From NCBI GenBank assembly GCA_002297005.1, contig DBIX01000048.1:35709-99708 (forward strand): 64,000 nucleotides of DNA, read 5' to 3'. The notes beneath the pieces were generated by a model. The model had not been told where the DNA came from. It searched no databases and worked only from the letters and a program-made list of their open reading frames with translations. The stretch comes from Cyanobacteria bacterium UBA791 (GTDB lineage Bacteria; Cyanobacteriota; Vampirovibrionia; Gastranaerophilales; Gastranaerophilaceae). Shown here in pieces: positions 34,894 to 42,306 of this stretch (the stretch's first letter is position 1; every line of letters starts with the position of its first letter). Both the position numbers and the translations under genes were made by a program.

Positions 34894-36014
34894 AGCTTCT
34901 AACTTCGCAAGGAAAATTTTATATAAATCTAGGATTGGATAGAATTGAGGCAATTTTAGAACTTTTAGATAATCCTCATCAACACATGAAATTTATTCAT
35001 GTCGCTGGAACAAATGGAAAAGGTTCTGTCTGCTCTATTTTAAATTCTGTTTTTATCCATGCTGGTTATAAGACAGGTCTTTTTACAAGCCCACATATTT
35101 TTGATTATACGGAACGAATAAAAATTAATGATGAGGAAATTTCAAAAGAAGAATTTGCAAAAAAAATCTTTGAAATAGAAGAACTTGCAAGAGAAAATAA
35201 CATTCATTTAACAGAATTTGAAATTTTAACAGCCATAGCATTTTTATATTTCAAAGAACAAAATTGCGACATTGTAATTCTTGAAACAGGCTTGGGCGGT
35301 AGATTTGATGCAACAAACGTTATAACAAACCCACTTTGTTCAATTATTACTTCAATTAGTTTTGACCACACAGAACGTCTTGGAAATACTATTGAAGAAA
35401 TTGCTTTTGAAAAAGCCGGTATTATTAAAAACGCACCAGTAGTTGTTCAAAAGAATAACAGAGGTTTTGACACAATAAAAGAAGTTGCCGGCAAAAATCT
35501 TGTTATTGCGACAAATTATCAATTTGACGATTTTAGCCTAAAAGGTGTTCATCAAATGGAAAACCTAGGGCTTGCCTTAAGTGCAGTTAATTTAATTCTC
35601 CCAAACATAACTATTGCCGTTATAAAAGAGGCTCTAAAAGATGTTCATCATAGATGCAGATTTGAGGTTCATCCAGATAAAAAGCTAATTATTGATGCTG
35701 CTCATAACCCTGACGGCATAAGAGTTTTGAGAGAAAGCTTGGAGCATTATTTTCCAAATCAAAACTTTAGATTTGTATATGGTTGTCTAAAAAATAAAGA
35801 TTATAAAAATATGATTCCAGCGTTAATAAAAGCGGACGACGAAGTTTATTTTTACCATTATAAACATCCAAATTCAGTTGAAGTAGAGGAATTACAAAAA
35901 TATTCACCAGTTAAAGCAAAAACCTTTGAAAATGGCGAAGTTTTAAAACCTGATAAATGGAATATTATTTGCGGTTCAATTTATATGATAGCTGAGGTAT
36001 TGGGAAAACTGTAA
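34860..36014 (+). CDS. folC: Folylpolyglutamate synthase / dihydrofolate synthase
   Basis: FolC attaches glutamate to dihydropteroate and to reduced folates. The Mur-ligase-like fold shows MKFIHVAGTNGKGSVCS, GLFTSPHIFDYTERIKIND, LETGLGGRFDATNV, ISFDHTERLGNTIEEIAFEK and the C-terminal DAAHNPDGIRVL. At 384 residues it is somewhat shorter than the usual 420. There is no separate ribosome binding site; the gene starts 34 bp inside murG, so translation is likely coupled. Its placement directly after murG is unusual compared with classical dcw clusters, perhaps only an operon extension. Confidence 0.93.
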   Translation: MAKEKTYEEAIELLTSQGKFYINLGLDRIEAILELLDNPHQHMKFIHVAGTNGKGSVCSILNSVFIHAGYKTGLFTSPHIFDYTERIKINDEEISKEEFAKKIFEIEELARENNIHLTEFEILTAIAFLYFKEQNCDIVILETGLGGRFDATNVITNPLCSIITSISFDHTERLGNTIEEIAFEKAGIIKNAPVVVQKNNRGFDTIKEVAGKNLVIATNYQFDDFSLKGVHQMENLGLALSAVNLILPNITIAVIKEALKDVHHRCRFEVHPDKKLIIDAAHNPDGIRVLRESLEHYFPNQNFRFVYGCLKNKDYKNMIPALIKADDEVYFYHYKHPNSVEVEELQKYSPVKAKTFENGEVLKPDKWNIICGSIYMIAEVLGKL

Positions 36015-36047
36015 GTTTATGTTATAGTTGACAAAAAGGAGAAAATT

Positions 36048-36548
36048 ATGGCAAAAGACAGTAGTTTTGACGTAGTATCAGAATTTGATAAACAAGAATT
36101 AGTAAACGCAGTAGACCAAGTTAAAAGAGATATTTCATCAAGATTTGATTTAAAAGATTCAAACTCAGATGTAGTTCTTGATGGCGATAAAACAATCACT
36201 ATCACAACTTGCGACGATATGAAATTAAGAAATATCTATGATATTTTACAATCAAAAATTGTTAAAAGAGGTTTAAGTATTAAAATTTTAGACCCACAAC
36301 CTGTAGAAAACGCTCTTGGTGGAAACGTTAGACAAGTTTATAAATTAAAAAAAGGTTTAACACAAGAACTTGCAAAAGTAATCGTAGCAGATATTAAAGC
36401 TTCTAAATTAAAAGTTCAAGCTTCAATCCAAGGCGAACAAGTTCGTGTAAGCGGAAAAGATAAAGACGAATTACAAGAAGTAATCAAAATGTTGAGAGGA
36501 AATGAAGATAAATATGATTACCCTCTACAATTTGGTAATTACAGATAA
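36048..36548 (+). CDS. YajQ-family nucleotide-binding protein
   Basis: This 166-residue protein matches the YajQ/DUF520 family: DSSFDVVSEFDKQELVNAVD at the N-terminus, SSRFDLKDSNSDV, DDMKLRNIYDILQSK, and LRGNEDKYDYPLQFGNYR at the C-terminus. Family members have two ferredoxin-like domains; some bind cyclic di-GMP or nucleotides, but function varies between species. Ribosome binding site AAAGGAG. It follows folC by 33 bp and ends the operon at a strong terminator. Confidence 0.93.
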   Translation: MAKDSSFDVVSEFDKQELVNAVDQVKRDISSRFDLKDSNSDVVLDGDKTITITTCDDMKLRNIYDILQSKIVKRGLSIKILDPQPVENALGGNVRQVYKLKKGLTQELAKVIVADIKASKLKVQASIQGEQVRVSGKDKDELQEVIKMLRGNEDKYDYPLQFGNYR

Positions 36549-36565
36549 TTAATTTTTAATCTATA

Positions 36566-36599
36566 AAAGGGGCGAAGCCTAAAGGCTTCGCCCCTTTGT
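36566..36599 (+). terminator. Bidirectional terminator between yajQ and holB
   Basis: AAAGGGGCGAAGCCT (36566-36580) pairs perfectly with AGGCTTCGCCCCTTT (36583-36597) around AA. A-runs and T-runs flank it on either side of the convergent junction. Confidence 0.92.
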
Positions 36600-36609
36600 T
36601 TTGTATTTT

Positions 36610-37467
36610 TTATTTAATAATTTTCAAACACATATCTTCCAAAACATTTTGAACATTCATTCCAAGTTTAACTTCTTTTTTTGCAGTTTCAACGTGTTTT
36701 AAATCATGAATTAATCTGTTTGTTATATTTTTATCTTCCGTATTGCTTTTCATCAAACAAAGCATATAGTGTTGAACACTTTCTAAAACCTCTTGTGGAT
36801 CATTTTCTTTCGTAAGCTGGAATAAGTCATTTGCAATATTAAAAACTTCTCCTCTTTCAAATTCAAAATAGTCGGCAAAAACATCTTCAATTAAAGAATA
36901 ATCATAGCCCTCTATTTCAAAAGATGGTACAAAAAATGCCATACATCTTGACTGAATTGTTTGAAGCACATCATTTTTATCTCTTGTTAAAAAGATAAAA
37001 GTTGTATTCTTTGGTGGTTCTTCAATGGTTTTAAGAAGAGCATTTGCAGTTTCTTCCTGAAAATTCATTTGATTTAAGCCAAGAATTTCATCATCCTTAC
37101 CTTTATCACAGAAAATAAATACTCTATGATAATCACTTGAATTTGTAAGAGAACTCTTTACCATTTGAGCTTGTTTTAAAGATATAACTGTCTTTGAAGT
37201 ATCATCTTCCGGTTTGTAATCCACTTTTGAAACAGTAATAACCGCAGGATGTTCGTGTGAATCTATCCATCTGCAATTTTGACAATTACAATTTTCGCTA
37301 AAATTACTCTCACAATTCAACATTTTTGCAAGATACAAAGCCATTTTATATTGGGCATCAAAATCACTCCCATAAAATAAAAGAGATTGAAATACTGAAT
37401 AATTCTCCGTATTTTTTGCCTCGTTAAAATATTTTATTAAAAATGGGTACTTATCCGATAATTGCAT
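36610..37467 (-). CDS. holB: DNA polymerase III delta' subunit
   Basis: The delta' subunit is part of the clamp loader that places the beta clamp on DNA. The AAA+ fold shows a non-canonical P-loop (LLFYGSDFDAQYKMALYLAK), a zinc module with Cys-54, -62, -64 and -67 (numbered from the TTG two codons before the start used here), then EETANALLKTIEEPPKNTTF and LQTIQSRCMAF, typical of delta'. The start is placed at the ATG at 37467, eight to nine bases after AGAGG; the longer reading begins with TTG. It overlaps holA by 17 bp. At about 285 residues it is a short family member. Confidence 0.88.
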   Translation of the reverse strand: MQLSDKYPFLIKYFNEAKNTENYSVFQSLLFYGSDFDAQYKMALYLAKMLNCESNFSENCNCQNCRWIDSHEHPAVITVSKVDYKPEDDTSKTVISLKQAQMVKSSLTNSSDYHRVFIFCDKGKDDEILGLNQMNFQEETANALLKTIEEPPKNTTFIFLTRDKNDVLQTIQSRCMAFFVPSFEIEGYDYSLIEDVFADYFEFERGEVFNIANDLFQLTKENDPQEVLESVQHYMLCLMKSNTEDKNITNRLIHDLKHVETAKKEVKLGMNVQNVLEDMCLKIIK

Positions 37468-38407
37468 ATTCAATTACCTCTTTTGTATCAAGTGCTTGAC
37501 CTGATTTAATTTTGTATTCTGCATCAATTAGGTTTTGTTTTAAATTTATCAAAGCTTTTAGAGAATGTTTTCGCATTTTCTCCATATTCTTTTTCACAAC
37601 AAATTCGTGCATGCCAGTAAGTTTTGAAATTTCAAATGTAGACATCTTCTTTTCATTTAATTTTATCAAAATCCATTTTCTAAGCATTGTTTGTAAAGCA
37701 GACATTATTTCTAGCTCATGTTTTTTAAACAATAATTTTCTAAATTCTAAAAGTGCTAAATCTGTTTTGTTTGTCATAATATAATCTGTAAAATTAAACA
37801 AATCCTCATTTGTAATACAGTTATTTTTTACATCAGCTTTTGTAACCGTTTTTTCAGGATATACTGCAAGTTTAAGCTTGTCTAATTCATTTACAAATTC
37901 TCTTAAATTATTTCCAATTTGTTCAATAAGAGTAAGACTCGCATCTTGCTCAACTTTTATACCAATTTTTCTTGCATACTTATTTATCCAAAGAGTTATT
38001 TCATCCGTTTTATAAGTTGGAATTGTTTTAAACTCTTGGGCATTTTGTTTTGATAAAAGTTTGAATAATTTTCTTCTTGTATCAAGTTTTTTACCCTCAT
38101 CTCTTGGTAAAATTGCAGTAAAAACTATATCAACCTCATCAGACACAAGAGATAAAGCCTCTTCGATTTGTTTATTTTGACTATCTTCAAAAGATTTTGA
38201 AAAATAATCAAGACAATTTATTACGATAAGCATTTTACCAAACATCATTGGAGTAGTACGAAGAATTGAAATCAAGTCTGTAAAAGACGGATTGTCATAA
38301 GTTTTGAAATTCATCGCACTAAAATTTTTATCAAGCAATTTTTTCTTTTCGTTTATTGCTTGTTCAATGCTGTAATCTTCATCACCGTAATAAAAATATA
38401 CGCTCAT
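37451..38407 (-). CDS. holA: DNA polymerase III delta subunit
   Basis: The delta subunit opens the sliding clamp. The N-terminal YFYYGDEDYSIEQAINEKKK, the middle LIEQIGNNLREFVNELDKLK and the C-terminal LINLKQNLIDAEYKIKSGQ with the small-helical-bundle layout are characteristic of the HolA family. 318 residues is slightly short. The gene begins 3 bp after glk and overlaps holB, giving glk-holA-holB as one transcript. Encoding delta and delta' side by side is not the usual arrangement and points to a joint clamp-loader supply. Confidence 0.9.
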   Translation of the reverse strand: MSVYFYYGDEDYSIEQAINEKKKLLDKNFSAMNFKTYDNPSFTDLISILRTTPMMFGKMLIVINCLDYFSKSFEDSQNKQIEEALSLVSDEVDIVFTAILPRDEGKKLDTRRKLFKLLSKQNAQEFKTIPTYKTDEITLWINKYARKIGIKVEQDASLTLIEQIGNNLREFVNELDKLKLAVYPEKTVTKADVKNNCITNEDLFNFTDYIMTNKTDLALLEFRKLLFKKHELEIMSALQTMLRKWILIKLNEKKMSTFEISKLTGMHEFVVKKNMEKMRKHSLKALINLKQNLIDAEYKIKSGQALDTKEVIEYAIIG

Positions 38408-38410
38408 TAA

Positions 38411-39364
38411 TTAGTTATCCATTAATAAAGCAGCACCCATAACACCTGCTGTATTACCAAGTTCTGCAGGTACAATTTGAACGGCTTCTCTTGCAATTCT
38501 CATCGCACGTTTATTAACAGTTTCTCTAATTGGGTCGAACAATAAATCACCAGCAGCAGCAATACCACCACCGATAATAATTTTATCAGGATTTAATATA
38601 TTGATAACGTTTGTTAAACCTAATCCTAAATATTCACCGATTTTTTTGAAAATTTGAATTGCAACGGCATCACCTTGTTCAGCAGCTTTAAATACGATAT
38701 ATGGAGTAATAGCCTCACCTTTAGCCATTTCTCTATACATTGTAGCTTTTCCACCTCTGATATAATCTTCTGCCATAGCAACGATACTTGGACCTGAAGC
38801 GTAAGCTTCAAAACATCCAAAATCACCACAACCACACAATGGAGCAGAATTTGAATCAGAAAGTTTAATATGACCAATTTCACCTGCTGCGTTACTTGCA
38901 CCTCTGTATAATTTACCGTTTAAAACAAGACCTGAACCGATACCAGTACCAACTGTTACACAAACTAAGTTTTGTGCACCTTTACCAGCACCATATTTCA
39001 TTTCACCTAAAGTTGCACATCTTACATCATTATCAACGAAAGCTGGAATATTAAATTCGTCTTTAATAATTTTTGCTAATTCTACACCATTCCAACCAGG
39101 GATGTTTGTAGAAACTTTTACTGTACCTGTTTTATAATCAATTTGTCCTGGAAAACCAAAACCGATTGTTTCAATATTTTTTGAAGTTGATTCAGTTTCT
39201 GTCATTAAAACTTTTATTTCTTCTTTAATGTTGGCTACTGTGTATTCATAACCTTTTTCAGCTTCTGTTGGAAAAGTTTTTGAATATAAAATTTTTCCCT
39301 CATTTGTAATCAAAGCTATTTTAATGTTTGTACCACCAATATCTACGCCAACTCTATTTTTCAT
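38411..39364 (-). CDS. ROK-family glucokinase
   Basis: This cytosolic sugar kinase of the ROK family probably phosphorylates glucose with ATP. VGVDIGGTNIKIALITNEG is the phosphate-1 motif; FVDNDVRCATLGEMKYGAGK, VTVGTGIGSGLVLNGKLYRG and GEIGHIKL carry the catalytic region. CGCGDFGCFEAYAS is the zinc-binding signature of ROK enzymes, and IIIGGGIAAAGD is the adenosine motif. 317 residues is typical of bacterial glucokinases. Other hexoses or N-acetyl sugars are possible substrates. Ribosome binding site AGAGGA. The pairing with clamp-loader genes has no obvious metabolic reason. Confidence 0.88.
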   Translation of the reverse strand: MKNRVGVDIGGTNIKIALITNEGKILYSKTFPTEAEKGYEYTVANIKEEIKVLMTETESTSKNIETIGFGFPGQIDYKTGTVKVSTNIPGWNGVELAKIIKDEFNIPAFVDNDVRCATLGEMKYGAGKGAQNLVCVTVGTGIGSGLVLNGKLYRGASNAAGEIGHIKLSDSNSAPLCGCGDFGCFEAYASGPSIVAMAEDYIRGGKATMYREMAKGEAITPYIVFKAAEQGDAVAIQIFKKIGEYLGLGLTNVINILNPDKIIIGGGIAAAGDLLFDPIRETVNKRAMRIAREAVQIVPAELGNTAGVMGAALLMDN

Positions 39365-39445
39365 TTCTATATCCTCTTTTATATTTCTTCCGCTATTTAT
39401 ATAATAAGCTAAACTAAAAATTTATTAAACGATAATTAAGTAATT

Positions 39446-40375
39446 TTAATCAAAATGTTTAAATGTTTTTTCCTCAATATCTTTTTCTGTAAAAGACTTT
39501 ATATTTCCATCATCTTTTACTTTTACAAAAATATTTTCTTCTCTTTTTTCCATACTACCAATTATTGTATATAAATTTTTATCTAAATCTTTTAAAATTT
39601 CTTCTGGAAGGCAAGCTATAAGCTTATAATCTTCCGCACCAAAGAAAATTTTATTCTTATAATCTTTAAATTTTTTGATTTCTTCATCAATAGGAATACG
39701 GTCAAAATCAACTTCTGCAGTTAAATTACTAAGCTTTGATATTTTATACAAAGCATCCATCAAACCATCTGAAGAATCCATCATTGCATAATCTTCTTTT
39801 ATACTTGAGGCAATTTCTTTTGATAAAATATCATTTACTTTTGGCATTAAATGAGCATCAATTAATGTTTTCGGCTCTGTTAAACCTTTTTGCAAAAGTT
39901 CAAAACCACAACCACTTGAACCGTGGACACCATTTGTTATTATTTTATAACCCTCTTTTGCTTTACTTCGAGAAGAAATTCTTCTACCCCTAGCATCTCC
40001 TATTGCACAAATTGAAATAAATAACTTATCGCCACCTGTAATATCACCGCCAACAATTTCAACATCAGAATTTACAGATTTTGCACCTTCATAAAATTCT
40101 TTTATAAAATTTTCGTCAATATAACTTGGTAAAGATAATGAACAAGTTAAATATTTTGCTTTAGCTCCAGATGCATACACATCTGAAAGGTTTACTGCAA
40201 CTGATTTGTAACCTAGTTGAAAAGCATTTGTATAATCTAGAGAAAAATGAACATTTTCAACCAAACTATCCTGAGTCACTACAATACCTAAATCTTCTAA
40301 ATATGCACAATCATCATTGATATATTTAGAATTTAGGGTATTTTTTATAATCTCAATTAAGTTATTTTCTTTCAT
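39446..40375 (-). CDS. thiL: Thiamine-monophosphate kinase
   Basis: ThiL phosphorylates thiamine monophosphate to the cofactor thiamine diphosphate, which PFOR in this window uses. The ThiL/PurM fold shows NDDCAYLEDLGIVVTQDSLV, HFSLDYTNAFQLGYKSVAVN, LSDVYASGAKAKYLTCSLSL, VGGDITGGDKLFISICAIG and MMDSSDGLMDALYKISK. 309 residues is normal. No ribosome binding site is clear. TAAACT ends six bases before the ATG, which may be a weak leaderless arrangement. It is separated from the glk operon by 81 bp. Confidence 0.92.
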   Translation of the reverse strand: MKENNLIEIIKNTLNSKYINDDCAYLEDLGIVVTQDSLVENVHFSLDYTNAFQLGYKSVAVNLSDVYASGAKAKYLTCSLSLPSYIDENFIKEFYEGAKSVNSDVEIVGGDITGGDKLFISICAIGDARGRRISSRSKAKEGYKIITNGVHGSSGCGFELLQKGLTEPKTLIDAHLMPKVNDILSKEIASSIKEDYAMMDSSDGLMDALYKISKLSNLTAEVDFDRIPIDEEIKKFKDYKNKIFFGAEDYKLIACLPEEILKDLDKNLYTIIGSMEKREENIFVKVKDDGNIKSFTEKDIEEKTFKHFD

Positions 40376-40617
40376 AAAATTAGTTTAACACAAAAGAGTA
40401 ATTAAAAAGGCTAAAATATTAAACTTAGTGGGGATTTTTAAAAAAATAACTAGAACAATAATGTAGATATTATGAAATTTTTATCAATTTTAAAAAGTGT
40501 GTCAAAAAACGTCAAATACTATGACAAAAATTTTAAAGTACCATATTCAGGAAAGAATATGACAAATCCCTTTATGCAAAGAAAAACTTGTACAACCATG
40601 ATTTGGATAAAATAAAA
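40376..40617. other. Intergenic gap without recognisable gene
   Basis: This 242-bp AT-rich stretch separates the thiL 5' end from the end of the MotB-like gene. It contains two short GTCAAA motifs but no convincing promoter, hairpin or open frame. Confidence 0.5.
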
Positions 40618-41316
40618 TTATAAAAGACCTTTTTGGTTAAGCATTTTTTCAAGAACATTTTCGCCAGCTTTCATTCTGACTTCAAGTTCTACACGTCTAC
40701 TCTTATCAAAATCTTCTTTATTATCCTTTAAAACAGGCTCTGTATAACTTTTACCTTCTACAATTAAAACCTTGTGCAATTTTTTGCTGTACTTTTTGTT
40801 GTAATTTGTTTTAAATACATAATTTGCAATTTCTGTCGCACGCATAGATGAAAGTTCTAAATTTTTTGCATATTGTTCATCTTCAGATTTTAAACCTTTA
40901 AACATCTGTGAATCCGTGTGACCCTCGATAACAATATTTTCAACCTTATCACTTACTTCAGGATTAGAAAAAATTGTATCAATATAAATTGGAAAAAACT
41001 TGTCTAAATAAGCTTTGCCTTTATTAGATAATTTATGACTTCCTAAATCAAACAATTCTAAATCTGAAATTTCAACCTGTCCAGACATTTTGTTGATATT
41101 TACATCAATTTTATTTGCCTCAAGTTTATCTGCCAAAACAGATGCCATTTCTGCTTGTGCTGATTTTTCTGCAAATTTTGCCTGAGAAAATCCAACCATA
41201 GTCATAATAAACAAAATCAAAAAGATAATCATCAAACCTAACAACAAGTCTGACATTGTTATCCAAAAAATATTTTCTTCAACATAATCTGCTTTTTTTA
41301 AGGATTTTCTAAACAT
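40618..41316 (-). CDS. MotB/ZorB-like protein with OmpA-type peptidoglycan-binding domain
   Basis: This 232-residue inner-membrane protein has a single N-terminal segment (about residues 18-42, FWITMSDLLLGLMIIFLILF). Asp-23 is in the position of the proton-carrying aspartate of MotB/ZorB. A periplasmic linker follows, then an OmpA-like domain (about 85-215) with IVIEGHTDSQ, LSSMRATEIANYVF and SRRVELEV, which binds peptidoglycan. Start behind TAGGAGC. It begins 8 bp after the MotA-like gene, forming a two-gene stator-like unit. The FWI..SDLL pattern feels closer to ZorB-type than to flagellar MotB, but this is by eye. Confidence 0.85.
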   Translation of the reverse strand: MFRKSLKKADYVEENIFWITMSDLLLGLMIIFLILFIMTMVGFSQAKFAEKSAQAEMASVLADKLEANKIDVNINKMSGQVEISDLELFDLGSHKLSNKGKAYLDKFFPIYIDTIFSNPEVSDKVENIVIEGHTDSQMFKGLKSEDEQYAKNLELSSMRATEIANYVFKTNYNKKYSKKLHKVLIVEGKSYTEPVLKDNKEDFDKSRRVELEVRMKAGENVLEKMLNQKGLL

Positions 41317-41324
41317 ATTCGCTC

Positions 41325-42233
41325 CTAAAACAAATCATCTACAGCATCTAATGCTTTTTTCTCAAGATTTTTTGGAGTATTTTCTTTAATCTTGTCAAGG
41401 TTATAAACAATACTGTCTAAATACGGAACAAGAATTGACGCTAAACTTTTGTCGAAAGATTCTTTGAAATTTCTTGATAAAATTTTCATTGAACTTGTCA
41501 AAGCATGATTTTGAATTTTTGTAGTCTTCAACAATTCAATTAAGAATTTTTCAGAAGTTACACTATCAAAGATTTTGTATAAATGATTTTGAATTTCATT
41601 TAAAGGAGCTTTGCACTTGATGTTGTAAAGAAGTCTTTCTAACATTAAGAATAATAAAGATTCCCCAACCGCAAATACTGAACATAAAGCTGCGATTTGC
41701 ATATTTGCCATTAAGTTTTCGATAGTAAGCATTGTTGATTCATTTGATGTGAAATCAACATTTGCAAAAGCAAAAGCAATATGCATAAACGTAAATAATG
41801 GACCCATACCAGTTAGTAAGGTTGGAGTTACTTGTACGAATTTATAATTTAATTTTGAAGTAACAAGAGCTTCTTCATTAAAGAAATATGCTGAATCTAC
41901 CGTTGTTTGTACTCCAGAAAGAGCCTGTGATGCATCTTCAAAACCGATTTCTTCTTCTTTTTCATTTCTTAATGCAACGTTTTCATTAAAAACAAGAGTA
42001 TTTCTAAATTCTACCCAAACATCCGAAATGTAAGGATTTTCTGTTAAACCTTCATCCAATTCCTTAAATCTATAACTTAAGTTTGATTTTTTAAATTGTT
42101 TTAAAAATGCCAAAAGATTAAGCATTTCTTTATTTATAAGCTGGTACTTATAAACACAATATCCAACAGAAAATACAAAAAATAAGAATATTAACATCAA
42201 AGCTGGATTAAAAATATATTTAAAAATCTCCAT
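41325..42233 (-). CDS. MotA/ZorA-like proton-channel subunit
   Basis: This 302-residue membrane protein has one N-terminal segment (about residues 9-28), and two more at about 137-160 (TPTLLTGMGPLFTFMHIAFAFA) and 176-200 (QIAALCSVFAVGESLLFLML). A helical cytoplasmic C-terminus follows. TLLTGMGPLFTF resembles the conserved TM3 region of MotA/ExbB/TolQ/ZorA proteins. Three rather than four segments fit ZorA/ExbB/TolQ better than MotA. The long coiled-coil tail of ZorA is absent. With the next gene it should form an ion-driven rotary unit; its target is unknown. It is divergent from the large zinc-ribbon protein gene. Ribosome binding site GAGGGAG. Confidence 0.78.
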   Translation of the reverse strand: MEIFKYIFNPALMLIFLFFVFSVGYCVYKYQLINKEMLNLLAFLKQFKKSNLSYRFKELDEGLTENPYISDVWVEFRNTLVFNENVALRNEKEEEIGFEDASQALSGVQTTVDSAYFFNEEALVTSKLNYKFVQVTPTLLTGMGPLFTFMHIAFAFANVDFTSNESTMLTIENLMANMQIAALCSVFAVGESLLFLMLERLLYNIKCKAPLNEIQNHLYKIFDSVTSEKFLIELLKTTKIQNHALTSSMKILSRNFKESFDKSLASILVPYLDSIVYNLDKIKENTPKNLEKKALDAVDDLF

Positions 42234-42257
42234 AGAAAACTCCCTCTTTTAAAGGGT

Positions 42258-42300
42258 ATTATAACATAAAAATTGATTTATTAAAATAAACTGATATAAT
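42258..42300. promoter_or_regulatory. Divergent promoter pair between the motor genes and the giant signalling gene
   Basis: Minus strand: TATAAT (complement of 42258-42263) serves the MotA-like gene. Plus strand: TTGATT (42273-42278), 16 bp, TATAAT (42295-42300), ending six bases before the ATG at 42307. Within the 73-bp gap the -35 regions interleave, so the two transcripts probably influence one another or share a regulator. Confidence 0.6.
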
Positions 42301-42306
42301 TTATTT

